Of a DNA stretch of 64,000 nucleotides, positions 37,343 through 45,127 are shown in pieces. This DNA comes from Lachnospiraceae bacterium (GTDB lineage: Bacteria > Bacillota > Clostridia > Lachnospirales > Lachnospiraceae): positions 186,001-250,000 of the forward strand of contig JAEEND010000007.1 of the NCBI GenBank assembly GCA_016283575.1. The letters run 5' to 3'. Position 1 is the first letter of the stretch. Every line of letters begins with the position of its first letter. A program made the translations under genes and the position numbers. The notes beneath the pieces are model-generated. The model was given only the letters and a program-made list of their open reading frames with translations, was not told the DNA's origin and searched no databases.

Positions 37343-38716
37343 ATGGGTAAGTTAAGATTTCTTTTTGCCCTTAACATGGCTAAACTCACATGGGTTATTT
37401 TAAAGATAACCCGTCATAACGGCACCAACTATCCGGGACAGGTGGCAATTAACCTGTGTCCGGATTTTCTTGAACGGATCGGCAAGCCTGAACATATTAT
37501 TTCGGTTACGGGAACCAATGGTAAAACCACCGTTAACAATATGATCTGTGATATGTTCGAAGCATCAGGCAAAAAAATACTCAGTAACAGAGCAGGTTCA
37601 AATACGAGAACCGGTATCACAACAGCGCTTATTTTAGGTTCAACCTTTACGGGAAAGGCCAAATTCGATACAGCGGTATTTGAAACCGACGAGCGAAGCA
37701 CTCTCAGAATTTTCCCCTACGTGAAGCCTGAATATGTGCTCATCACCAATCTGTTCAGAGATTCCATTATGAGAAACGGACATCCCGAATTTATCGGAAG
37801 TATTTTGACGGATAATATTCCGAAAACCTCAAAGCTTATTCTAAACGGTGATGACTTGATCTCCTGTGGAATTTCACCTGAAAATGCCAGAGTATATTAC
37901 GGTATCAACAAGCTTGATACGGATATTAAAGAATGTATCAACCTGATTAATGATATAAGGATCTGTCCCAGATGTGCAGGAAAGCTTGAATACGATTATT
38001 TACGCTATCACCACATCGGTCGTTGCCACTGTGTTGACTGTGGTTTTAAATCCCCCGACTACGATTATGCGGCTACGGAAATAAACAGAGACAATAATAC
38101 AGTAACGATCACCGATAAGAACGGCACCGGCGTTTATGAATTTGTCAACGACAGTATTTTCAATATCTACAACATGGTAGCCATTGCGGCTCTTTTCCGT
38201 GAAATGGGCTATAGCCATGAAGATATCGTAGAGTACATGAAGCACTCCAAGGTGGTGGAATCAAGATACAAGCTTGTAACAGTTAATTCAGTTTCCATCA
38301 TCACTCAGCTTGCAAAAGAAAAGAATGCACTTGCAATTTCCAGAGCCTTTGACTATGTTCGCGGTCTTCCCGGAAGAAAGAGCATTCTTCTTATGATGAA
38401 CTGTCTTTATGATGAAGCTCACTGGTCGGAAAATACCTGCTGGATGTATGATTGCGATTTCGAATTCTTAAATGATGAAAATGTTAATGAAATCGTAGTA
38501 TCAGGTCCCAGAGCCCGTGACTACAGACTTCGCCTTCTTTATGCCGGTGTTCCCGATTCCAAGATCAAAATAGAAATGTCGGAGCTTGACGGCGCAAGAA
38601 ATATTGATTTTAAAAAGAATGACCTTGTGTGTGTATTCCACGGGGTAGATTCCTTCGATATTACCCAGGATGTAAGAAAGATTCTTATTGAGCGGGCAAA
38701 GAAGCTGGAGGATTAG
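37343..38716 (+). CDS. murT: Lipid II amidation ligase MurT
   Basis: Mur-ligase family protein, 457 residues, expected to activate the D-Glu gamma- or alpha-carboxylate of lipid II for amidation to D-isoGln. The ATP-binding motif is SVTGTNGKTTVNNM. The MurT-specific zinc ribbon is CPRCAGKLEYDY...RCHCVDCGF (about 212-236), four Cys. The C-terminal domain of the DUF1727 type follows, with IITQLAKEKNALAIS and DEAHWSENTCWMYD. It should form a complex with the gatD product encoded two bases downstream, but that product lacks the glutaminase residues. Confidence 0.92.
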   Translation: MGKLRFLFALNMAKLTWVILKITRHNGTNYPGQVAINLCPDFLERIGKPEHIISVTGTNGKTTVNNMICDMFEASGKKILSNRAGSNTRTGITTALILGSTFTGKAKFDTAVFETDERSTLRIFPYVKPEYVLITNLFRDSIMRNGHPEFIGSILTDNIPKTSKLILNGDDLISCGISPENARVYYGINKLDTDIKECINLINDIRICPRCAGKLEYDYLRYHHIGRCHCVDCGFKSPDYDYAATEINRDNNTVTITDKNGTGVYEFVNDSIFNIYNMVAIAALFREMGYSHEDIVEYMKHSKVVESRYKLVTVNSVSIITQLAKEKNALAISRAFDYVRGLPGRKSILLMMNCLYDEAHWSENTCWMYDCDFEFLNDENVNEIVVSGPRARDYRLRLLYAGVPDSKIKIEMSELDGARNIDFKKNDLVCVFHGVDSFDITQDVRKILIERAKKLED

Positions 38717-38718
38717 TT

Positions 38719-39447
38719 ATGAAGATAGAAATTCTTTTTCCTGAGGTATGTAACCTCTATGGAGATCTTCAGAATATTGAGTATTTAAAGCGTTCCCTTA
38801 AGGGGGCCGATATAATCGAGACTTCTTTAAAAGAAGAACCTTATTTCGCTACCCATGATGATTTTGCTTTATGCTACATGGGTACTATGACGGAAAAAAG
38901 CCAGGAGCTTGTACTGGAAGCCTTAAAACCTTACAAGGGAAGACTTGAAGCTCTTATTAATGACGGCAAGCTTTTCTTAATAACAGGTAATGCCCTTGAG
39001 ATATTCGGAGAATATATAGAATGTGATAACGGAAGTAAGATCCCTTGCCTTGGCATATTTAAGACCCATGCGGTAAGAAGAATGCTTAGCCGCTATAATT
39101 CTCTCTATGTGGGGAAATTTATCGATGAAGAAAGGCAAGCCGATATCGATATTGTCGGTTTTAAGAGTCAGTTTACTCATTCCTACGGAGAATTTGACGG
39201 GTTATTCCACACTGTCAGAGGTGACGGATTAAGCCCCCTCACCAAAGAAGAAGGCATTCGTAAGAATAACTTCTTTGGCACCTATATAATAGGACCTTTG
39301 CTTATACTTAACCCCTTATTTACCAAATACCTCATGAACCTCATGGGTTCTTCGGAAAAAACAGTTGCCTACGAAGAAGCTGCAATGGATGTATTTACTC
39401 ACCGCCTCGAAGAATTCATGCAGCCAACAAGAGGACTTACTTACTAA
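38719..39447 (+). CDS. gatD: GatD-like glutamine amidotransferase lacking catalytic Cys and His
   Basis: CobB/CobQ-like class I amidotransferase domain, 242 residues, adjacent to murT as in S. aureus. The fold-defining segments are easy to see: EVCNLYGDLQNIEYL at the N-terminus and GTYIIGPLL near 188-196. However, the nucleophile position, normally in an ICGGxQ-type turn, reads LITGNALEIFG with Thr89 in place of Cys. The catalytic His of GTYxHGPLL is Ile191. Glutamine hydrolysis should therefore be lost. The frame is open and well conserved otherwise, so it is not a pseudogene; it may serve as a structural partner for MurT using free ammonia. A two-hairpin repeat follows three bases after the stop. 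Confidence 0.8.
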   Translation: MKIEILFPEVCNLYGDLQNIEYLKRSLKGADIIETSLKEEPYFATHDDFALCYMGTMTEKSQELVLEALKPYKGRLEALINDGKLFLITGNALEIFGEYIECDNGSKIPCLGIFKTHAVRRMLSRYNSLYVGKFIDEERQADIDIVGFKSQFTHSYGEFDGLFHTVRGDGLSPLTKEEGIRKNNFFGTYIIGPLLILNPLFTKYLMNLMGSSEKTVAYEEAAMDVFTHRLEEFMQPTRGLTY

Positions 39448-39450
39448 GCT

Positions 39451-39513
39451 CGAATAAGTCAGAAAGACTTATTCGAAAGCGACCGATAATAAATCGCTTT
39501 AGCGGTTTATTAT
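39451..39513 (+). repeat. Two-hairpin 3' module, copy 3, left flank of accessory cluster
   Basis: Hairpin 1 CGAATAAGTC/GACTTATTCG is perfect. The linker GCGACCGATAAT (39479-39490) matches copy 1 exactly. Hairpin 2 ATAATAAATCGC/GCGGTTTATTAT has one G:U-type pair. Stem sequences differ from copy 1 yet pairing is kept. It begins three bases after the gatD stop. Confidence 0.9.
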
Positions 39514-39539
39514 AGATGTAGCTATGGCTAGAGGGGAAT

Positions 39540-40076
39540 ATGCTTTTACTATTATCATTACTTGAGAACGAAGACGAAAAAAGCAGATTTATAGAACTAT
39601 ATGAAGAATACAGAAGCCTGATGTACTTTACATCCTTCAAAATCCTTAATAATGAAAAGGACGCGGAGGATGCTGTTCATGAGGCTTTTTTACGTGTAAT
39701 TAAACATTTTGAAAAAATATCTGAAATAAAGTGTCCCAAAACAAGGGCTTATCTCGTTACTATAGTTGAGAACATATCAATTGATATGTACCGCGTAAAG
39801 AAAAATAAGGAATCAGTTCCTTTTGATGAAGAATGGGTTAATGTGCCGTCAACCGATATGATTTCAGAGTACCACAGCGGGAACGTTATTGCGGATGCAA
39901 TCGTAAGCCTTCCTGCGAAATACAGGGAAGTGTTACTCCTTAAGTATGATATGGGGTATAAAGACGAGGAGATAGCTGAGCTTACTGCCATGACTGTTTC
40001 AAATGTCCGCAAAACGGTGCAAAGGGCTAAGGGGAAACTTGAAATGATTTTAGAAGAAAGTGAGGCCTCAATATGA
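39540..40076 (+). CDS. ECF-type sigma factor
   Basis: Sigma-70 family extracytoplasmic-function regulator of 178 residues with regions 2 and 4 only. Region 2 is LMYFTSFKILNNEKDAEDAVHEAFLRV (about 27-53). Region 4 is LPAKYREVLLLKYDMGYKDEEIAELTAMTVSNVRKTVQRA (about 129-168), with the HTH turn. GAGGGG precedes the ATG. The stop overlaps the anti-sigma gene (ATGA), as usual for such pairs. It presumably drives the downstream secreted/ABC genes and perhaps its own operon, though I found no obvious autoregulatory promoter copy upstream. Confidence 0.85.
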   Translation: MLLLLSLLENEDEKSRFIELYEEYRSLMYFTSFKILNNEKDAEDAVHEAFLRVIKHFEKISEIKCPKTRAYLVTIVENISIDMYRVKKNKESVPFDEEWVNVPSTDMISEYHSGNVIADAIVSLPAKYREVLLLKYDMGYKDEEIAELTAMTVSNVRKTVQRAKGKLEMILEESEASI

Positions 40077-40759
40077 AAATAACAGATGAGCTTCTCTACT
40101 TAAATGTGTCCTCAGCCCGTGATGAGTGGTTCAGCCTTAGTATGAAGGATAATCTTAAATATGAACACGATTTTTCCCATAGATTCAAAAGAAAAATACG
40201 GAAACTGATACGTCAAAATAAGGATAAGGTTAATTACAAATCATTTAGACCCGCTATTGTATGGAGCCTGGTGGCGGTTATATTTTTAAGTGGTACAACA
40301 GCATACGCCTATAGAGATAATATATTAAATGTAGCAAAGAAAGTTAAAAGTGAGTTGACTGAATACAGATATTCATCAGAGGTTGATATGTGTACGATTG
40401 ATTCAGTGACGCTTGGGTATATAACGGATGGGTTTGACTTGGTGGACAGTTCGGAATCACCTTCCTCTTATTATTATCGGTATGTTAATAGGGAGGATGA
40501 AACAAAGGATATCGTCATTATAGTAGATGTATATTCTAAACAAACGAATGGAACGATGATTTTGGATACCGAAGATGCGATAGTCACTGAAATTATGATT
40601 GGCAACTTACAGGGTGAATATATTGAAAAAGGCGAAAACATACAGTTGCTATGGTCTGATGAAAACTGCGTGATTTGGATTGCAGCACGCGCGATGGAAA
40701 AAGACGAACTTATAAGAATTGCAGAGAATATAATTATTAATCAAAAAGCATATCAGTGA
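40073..40759 (+). CDS. Membrane anti-sigma factor with DUF4367-like domain
   Basis: A 228-residue single-pass membrane protein. The cytoplasmic N-terminus (1-60, RFKRKIRKLIRQ) should bind the sigma factor; a membrane helix follows (about 63-82, AIVWSLVAVIFLSGTTAYAY). The extracytoplasmic domain (about 95-228) has GYITDGFDLVDSSES and WIAARAMEKDELIRIAENI, the latter pair resembling the end of DUF4367/DUF4179-type anti-sigma factors of Firmicutes. Release of the sigma factor on an envelope signal is the likely mechanism; the protease involved is not in the window. Confidence 0.75.
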   Translation: MKITDELLYLNVSSARDEWFSLSMKDNLKYEHDFSHRFKRKIRKLIRQNKDKVNYKSFRPAIVWSLVAVIFLSGTTAYAYRDNILNVAKKVKSELTEYRYSSEVDMCTIDSVTLGYITDGFDLVDSSESPSSYYYRYVNREDETKDIVIIVDVYSKQTNGTMILDTEDAIVTEIMIGNLQGEYIEKGENIQLLWSDENCVIWIAARAMEKDELIRIAENIIINQKAYQ

Positions 40760-40774
40760 GATATGCTTTTTTTT
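40743..40774 (+). terminator. Terminator overlapping the end of the anti-sigma gene
   Basis: AAAAAGCATATC (40743-40754) pairs with GATATGCTTTTT (40760-40771); the anti-sigma stop codon is in the loop, and a long T run follows. It separates the sigma pair from the secreted-protein/ABC genes, which therefore need another promoter. Confidence 0.85.
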
Positions 40775-40791
40775 AAAATATTTTTTGTAAT

Positions 40792-40821
40792 GTGTCTCAA
40801 ATCGGGCGTGATATTCGTTAC
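40792..40821 (+). promoter_or_regulatory. Possible ECF-dependent promoter of the secreted-protein operon
   Basis: GTGTCTC (40792-40798), 17 bases, CGTTA (40816-40820) resembles the two-block layout of ECF sigma promoters. It lies between the terminator and the strong AGGAGG ribosome site of the next gene. With only one instance the assignment is speculative; a vegetative reading (TTGTAA then TGATAT) is also possible. Confidence 0.25.
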
Positions 40822-40853
40822 TAATAATGAAGGGTTAAAAGGAGGTAAACAAA

Positions 40854-41270
40854 ATGAGATATTTCTACCCAGTTATAATTTCTGTGATTACAGTTTTTAA
40901 TTCTGTATTTTTTCAACCTGTCGATTCTATATCGGATGATAGTTTTCATGTCTTGATGCAGGAAATCGAAAGAGAAAACTGTGGTCTAAGCATTAATGGA
41001 ACCAATGCAAGCGTAACCTGTTATGCGCATGCAACCTCAAGCTCTAATACTAAAATTGAGTTGGTCGCCGACTTACAGGAAAAGAATGTGTTGCTATGGA
41101 AAAGTATAAAGACTTGGCAGAAGACGGTTAACGCTTCTGATTGCAGCCTTAATGGTTCTGCTACGGTCGACAAAAACAAAACATATCGTGTCAAACTTCA
41201 CATTACGGTTACTTCAGCGACCGGCACAGAGAGTAAAACTATTTATTCAAGCCAGTCAGTAAGCCATTAG
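40854..41270 (+). CDS. Small secreted protein of unknown family (SecP1)
   Basis: A 138-residue protein with a signal-peptide-like N-terminus (MRYFYPVIISVITVFNSVFF) and an ideal AGGAGG ribosome site. The mature part is mostly predicted beta strands: CGLSINGTNASVTCYAHATS, then KIELVADLQEKNVLLW, then CSLNGSATVDKNKTYRVKLHITVTSA. Three Cys remain (in ENCGL, VTCYA and SDCSL). The SxNGT...A.C.A.A pattern with Thr/Ser-rich strands resembles a secreted Ig-like module, but I can assign no family. It heads the second transcript of the cluster; a second secreted gene, two permeases, an ATPase and a lipoprotein follow. Confidence 0.7.
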   Translation: MRYFYPVIISVITVFNSVFFQPVDSISDDSFHVLMQEIERENCGLSINGTNASVTCYAHATSSSNTKIELVADLQEKNVLLWKSIKTWQKTVNASDCSLNGSATVDKNKTYRVKLHITVTSATGTESKTIYSSQSVSH

Positions 41271-41282
41271 GTAAGAAAAATT

Positions 41283-41734
41283 ATATGAGCGCAAAACGGA
41301 AGGAGAGAAAAATGAAAATGAGAAAGAGAAAGTTAACACTACTTATTATGTTGTGCGTATTGGCTTTGGGTTCGATATCTGCATATGCCGGAACACGTAG
41401 CACCAACTTACATGCTGATCACGGAGATGCTACCGCAACTATTACCACAACATTCAGAAACCGATTATTTGGTAATGATGACGCCACTGCCAGCACTACT
41501 TTCGTTACCAACAATGGCAATTATCGTGTTGCGGTAAGATTGGAATGGTGGGATGAGAAAGCTTTGATAGGCTATGATTATAAAAATGGTGCATCTTCTT
41601 GTTCAGTAAGCCATTCGCACTCGGATGTTGCTAGTTACAGAAGTCGACATTCTATTGACAATTCTAATAATACTGTAGAATACGAAGCATATCCTTTTTA
41701 CATTCATGAATAATTAGTTGTTTTGCGCTCATAT
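41283..41734. repeat. 15-bp perfect inverted repeats framing the second secreted gene
   Basis: ATATGAGCGCAAAAC (41283-41297) and its exact complement GTTTTGCGCTCATAT (41720-41734) bracket the gene at 41312-41713. Imperfect TTAT/ATAA extensions lie outside both arms. The left arm ends a few bases before the ribosome site; the right arm starts six bases after the stop codon. They could fold the message or mark a mobile or duplicated cassette. Confidence 0.8.
41312..41713 (+). CDS. Small secreted protein, possible bacteriocin-like effector (SecP2)
   Basis: Start at 41312, preceded by AAGGAGAG; an in-frame ATG at 41285 overlaps the inverted repeat. The 133-residue product has a basic signal peptide (MKMRKRKLTLLIMLCVLALGS, cleavage near AYAG). 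The mature part of about 105 residues is polar, rich in Thr, Asn, His and aromatic residues (HADHGDATATITTTFRNR, YRVAVRLEWWDEKA, SSCSVSHSHSDVASY), with a single Cys. Composition and context (MacB-like ABC genes next) recall lactococcin-972-type loci, but I see no convincing family match. It may be the secreted effector of this operon. Confidence 0.65.
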   Translation: MKMRKRKLTLLIMLCVLALGSISAYAGTRSTNLHADHGDATATITTTFRNRLFGNDDATASTTFVTNNGNYRVAVRLEWWDEKALIGYDYKNGASSCSVSHSHSDVASYRSRHSIDNSNNTVEYEAYPFYIHE

Positions 41735-41752
41735 ATAAATAAGGACAAAGAC

Positions 41753-42808
41753 ATGAGAATTATCACCAGATACAGGAGAGCTTCACTTTTTATAATAACT
41801 ATTTTCTTTTGTGGGTTTTTCTCGCTTTTCGGAGGACTTTTGTTTATTGCAAAAAGCATCGAAAGCCAGCAGCAATTGGAGAGTTACAACTATAAGAACG
41901 AGGCTCAATTTATCATCATCCTTGAGGAGTTTATTTCACCCGGGAAGTTACTAACATTAGCGGACGGAATCGAAATAGGGAACATTATTGTAAATGGACC
42001 AATAGCATATTTTCATGATATAGAAGCTGCTTTTATGCCCGATATATACTTGACGCAAAACGAAGATATTAAAGTTCCTACAAATACCGGAGTGAAATGT
42101 ATAGGTGAAAGACAGATTATTAAACCATCAAAGTATGTGCCTGACATGGCCGAAATAATCTGCAAAGGGGAGGCCTTCGAGGTTATAGGGACTGTTAATC
42201 CGAATTTGGCGCATAAAAATAATTGCTTTCATATGAGGGCTGATGATTATTTTAATATATACACAGGGAAAATCCGGCGAAAGTCATTAACAATATATGT
42301 AAAGTCTGATGCTCCTGATGTTGAATATGCGTGTATGCTAAACAGGTTTAAACAAAATATAGCGAGAAGCATCCCTACTGCAACGCTGATGTCGGTGGCT
42401 GATATTAACGATGAGGGCATTATATATGGCATGATTCAGAGTAAAGAAGCCATATATTCAGCAATGCTTTATTTTTTCGCCTTGGTAAACGCTGTAATAG
42501 TCTCTTTCTATTGGATAAGTATAAGAAGGCGAGAAATATCAATACGTAAAGCCTTTGGCGCAACAAACTGCGATATTATTATGCTTATATCTAAAGATCT
42601 GTTTCAGCTTATCGGAATTTCTGCCCTTCTTACATTGAGCATACAGTCAGTAGTATATTTTGCATCAGGTGGACTTATGAGTTCAAGACAGTATTTTGTT
42701 GTAGTTGCCGGTTATTTAAGCTCATTACTGATAGCGACGGGATTGATATTAATCTTCTCATTGTCATTGATTGGCAAGATTTCTCCGGCAAAGGCGGTGA
42801 AATTATGA
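41753..42808 (+). CDS. FtsX/MacB-like ABC permease, subunit 1
   Basis: A 351-residue four-helix permease. ATG 41753 is favoured over the upstream TTG at 41723 by AAGGAC eight bases ahead. One N-terminal helix (about 10-32) is followed by a large extracytoplasmic domain (about 35-230) and three helices at the C-terminus, the FtsX topology. SIRRREISIRKAFGATNCDIIMLI is the conserved cytoplasmic loop after helix 2. The stop overlaps the next permease. MacB-like permeases act as mechanotransmitters that expel peptides or sense them; with the adjoining ATPase this would form the transporter. Confidence 0.8.
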   Translation: MRIITRYRRASLFIITIFFCGFFSLFGGLLFIAKSIESQQQLESYNYKNEAQFIIILEEFISPGKLLTLADGIEIGNIIVNGPIAYFHDIEAAFMPDIYLTQNEDIKVPTNTGVKCIGERQIIKPSKYVPDMAEIICKGEAFEVIGTVNPNLAHKNNCFHMRADDYFNIYTGKIRRKSLTIYVKSDAPDVEYACMLNRFKQNIARSIPTATLMSVADINDEGIIYGMIQSKEAIYSAMLYFFALVNAVIVSFYWISIRRREISIRKAFGATNCDIIMLISKDLFQLIGISALLTLSIQSVVYFASGGLMSSRQYFVVVAGYLSSLLIATGLILIFSLSLIGKISPAKAVKL

Positions 42809-43995
42809 TAAAGATTTTCATACTAAATATCCTTCGCAATAGAGTAAGAACATTAATCGTATTAGGATTTTCATTTTTTTCTTTTCTTACTTGTTTTTAT
42901 TTTGCCACAAATATAATCAATAATTACTTGCAGGTTGGGCAGTTGGGGGCATATTTCGGAGAATCATCAAGTGACCTGTATGTGTTGAAGGAAATATACG
43001 TGGAAGACGATGCCAGCGCAGGCGAAGATATTAATTATACCAAGGAAACGATTAAATCTCACAAGGATATATTGGCAGGAGGGTTTGAACAAACCGATGC
43101 AGGAATAGATGAGCTCAGTGTAGATTGGAGAGACAATTACAATTTTATATTTACGGACCCTGAATACCTGGATATAATTGGATTCTCTGTCTCTGGAGCG
43201 GAATTATTGCCATTTGTACTTGACGGAGTCACTTATCTTCCTGCTTTTGTTTCAGGAAAATATAAAGATATTTTTGAAAAAGATCAAATTTATACTATAG
43301 ATAGGACCGGAGCTAAAATCATAATAAAAGGGACTATTGAAAACGAAAAATGGCTGGATGGATTTCTGGATGGGAAGACTCGTGTCGTTGATATAAATGA
43401 TTCTATTCTTGTTTCCTTTCCTGATGTTGATAAAACCGATAATATGACCCAGTTATCAACTACCGGGTGTTACTATATAAAAGGTAACGTCGACGCATCA
43501 CTAGTCGAAGAAATTGAAAAGACCGGAGATGAAAGAAATATAAAGTACGTCCTTGATAATGTTGGAGAAATAATTAGAGAACAAGAGGCAAGAGATAAGG
43601 ACACTGCAGGATTTCAGATTAAATTGGCTATAACTGTCTTGATATGCTCTGCATTGACTGAAATAGCCATTATTCTTGCATTTATATTTTTAGGGCAAGA
43701 AGAATTTGGGATTAAAATGGCTTTCGGTAATTCAAAAAAACAGATAATCGCTTTTACCATAACAGAATATTTGTCAATTATGGGCTTGGCATTTATTTTA
43801 TCTTTTATAACTGAGAATAAGCTTATCTCCAACGAACAGGAATACATGAGAGCACCTTTAAAGAGTACTTTTTATCACTGGGCAACGCCTTTGGTTTTGT
43901 GCATAGTAATTCTTACAACAATATGCATCAGCATACCGTCAATTATATACATAAAAAAATATAATCCATGTGAGATGATGAGGGACGTGACATGA
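42805..43995 (+). CDS. FtsX/MacB-like ABC permease, subunit 2
   Basis: Second permease of the pair, 396 residues, starting four bases inside its predecessor's end (ATGA). Same topology: helix at about 12-33, large extracytoplasmic domain (about 40-265, acidic), then three helices (about 275-300, 320-340, 365-385). EEFGIKMAFGNSKKQIIAF is the conserved loop before the third helix. It diverges from the first permease, so the complex is probably heteromeric. The external domains of both could bind the secreted proteins. The codon use is A/T-rich (many ATA and AAA codons) compared with the house-keeping genes nearby. Confidence 0.8.
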   Translation: MIKIFILNILRNRVRTLIVLGFSFFSFLTCFYFATNIINNYLQVGQLGAYFGESSSDLYVLKEIYVEDDASAGEDINYTKETIKSHKDILAGGFEQTDAGIDELSVDWRDNYNFIFTDPEYLDIIGFSVSGAELLPFVLDGVTYLPAFVSGKYKDIFEKDQIYTIDRTGAKIIIKGTIENEKWLDGFLDGKTRVVDINDSILVSFPDVDKTDNMTQLSTTGCYYIKGNVDASLVEEIEKTGDERNIKYVLDNVGEIIREQEARDKDTAGFQIKLAITVLICSALTEIAIILAFIFLGQEEFGIKMAFGNSKKQIIAFTITEYLSIMGLAFILSFITENKLISNEQEYMRAPLKSTFYHWATPLVLCIVILTTICISIPSIIYIKKYNPCEMMRDVT

Positions 43996-44654
43996 TAATT
44001 GAACTTAAAGACGTTAAAAAAGAATATGTGGCAGGGGGAGAGAAAATAGAGGCTTTGAAGGGGGTTAATATTTCCATAAACAGGGGGGATTTTGTTGCCA
44101 TAACCGGTTCATCAGGATCCGGAAAGACGACACTTTTAAGCATTATGGGGTGCATGGAAACTGCAACAGAGGGGGATGTACGCATAGGAAATCGAGATGT
44201 GGATACCTATAGCGACAGAGAGAAGAGCCTTCTCAGGGCCAATTACATTTCTTTTGTGTTTCAGAATTTTGCACTGATGGATAAGTATACTGCTTATGAG
44301 AATATAGAGCTTCCGCTTTTAAATGCCGGAGTAAAACGACGCGAGAGAAAGAAACGTATACATTGGGCAGCAGAACAACTCGGCATAAAGGATCAGCTTG
44401 AAAAGCGTCCCAGGGAAATGTCAGGAGGGCAGCAGCAGAGAGTTGCAATAGCGAGAGCATTGGCTTCATCGCCACAAGTTATTCTTGCCGATGAACCGAC
44501 CGGAGCTCTTGATGTTGACAACACAAAGAAAATCATGGAGATACTGACAGATATTAATAAATGCGGAACAGCCGTCGTGGTAGTAACTCATGAAAAAGAA
44601 GTAGCTGCTTATGCAAAAAGAACTATAAGGATGGAGGATGGATGTATAGTATGA
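43992..44654 (+). CDS. ABC transporter ATPase, LolD/MacB type
   Basis: A 220-residue nucleotide-binding subunit for the two permeases. Walker A GSSGSGKTT (about 37-45), Q-loop FVFQNFALMDKYT, signature MSGGQQQRVAIARAL, Walker B VILADEPTGALD and the H-loop VVVTHEKEVA are all intact. It starts four bases within the preceding gene, in the translationally coupled order permease-permease-ATPase. Typical role: powers a mechanotransmission exporter for a peptide or lipoprotein substrate. Together with the following lipoprotein this looks like a self-contained export or immunity unit. Confidence 0.93.
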   Translation: MIIELKDVKKEYVAGGEKIEALKGVNISINRGDFVAITGSSGSGKTTLLSIMGCMETATEGDVRIGNRDVDTYSDREKSLLRANYISFVFQNFALMDKYTAYENIELPLLNAGVKRRERKKRIHWAAEQLGIKDQLEKRPREMSGGQQQRVAIARALASSPQVILADEPTGALDVDNTKKIMEILTDINKCGTAVVVVTHEKEVAAYAKRTIRMEDGCIV

Positions 44655-45031
44655 AGAAAATATTGACTTTAGCTTTAATGATGGCTTGTGTAGTGCTTAC
44701 AGGATGCAACAGGCATCTTCAGTATGAAGAACAGCATGGGCGGAACTTTGTTAAAGAAGTCTTCTCTGATGTCAGCGGGAGATTTGAAGATGAAATCGAT
44801 ACCGATAAATACACCAAGGGATTTTTAATAAAGGCTCACACAACTGAAGGTGATTTTAAGCTGACTCTTAAGGACAACGATACCGGTGAGACTAAAGAAG
44901 TATACGTAAAGGGAAACATAGAAGAAGAGATAGATATAACGAAAAAAGAAGCTCGTCACAAATGGACGCTTATCTCTGAATATGATGAGAACACCGAAGG
45001 TGGCTGGACCATCTTTGTGAGGTATAAGTAA
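44651..45031 (+). CDS. Small lipoprotein of the ABC/sigma cluster
   Basis: A 126-residue lipoprotein with a strong signal peptide and lipobox VLTGC. ATG at 44651 overlaps the ATPase stop (ATGA); an in-frame ATG at 44642 nearer GGAGG is an alternative. The mature part is small, charged and beta-rich (TKGFLIKAHTTEGDFKLTLKDNDTG, then WTLISEYDEN...WTIFVRYK). No family recognised. Lipoproteins placed last in bacteriocin or lantibiotic-type operons often confer self-protection, so an immunity role is possible. A two-hairpin repeat with terminator begins two bases downstream. Confidence 0.75.
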   Translation: MKKILTLALMMACVVLTGCNRHLQYEEQHGRNFVKEVFSDVSGRFEDEIDTDKYTKGFLIKAHTTEGDFKLTLKDNDTGETKEVYVKGNIEEEIDITKKEARHKWTLISEYDENTEGGWTIFVRYK

Positions 45032-45032
45032 G

Positions 45033-45121
45033 AAAAACCACAGCGTAAGCTGTGGTTTTTCGCCCGATAATGGAATCTTGTATTCCATTATACTCCTTTA
45101 TTAGCACAGCTTACGCTGTGC
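45033..45121 (+). repeat. Two-hairpin 3' module, copy 4, plus inverted third hairpin
   Basis: Hairpin 1 (AAAAACCACAGC/GCTGTGGTTTTT) is a terminator. Linker CGCCCGATAAT resembles the GCGACCGATAAT of other copies. Hairpin 2 ATAATGGAAT/ATTCCATTAT is a perfect 10-bp stem. A third hairpin GCACAGC/GCTGTGC (45104-45121) has its 16-base core as the exact inverse of that in hairpin 1, so the whole element is a large inverted repeat between convergent genes. It is the right flank of the sigma/ABC cluster. Confidence 0.88.
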
Positions 45122-45127
45122 GTTTTC

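Noticed and set aside
41312..41713. Assignment of SecP2 to the lactococcin-972 family
   Set aside because: The gene context fits but the mature sequence shows no convincing match to the family pattern, so no family name is given.
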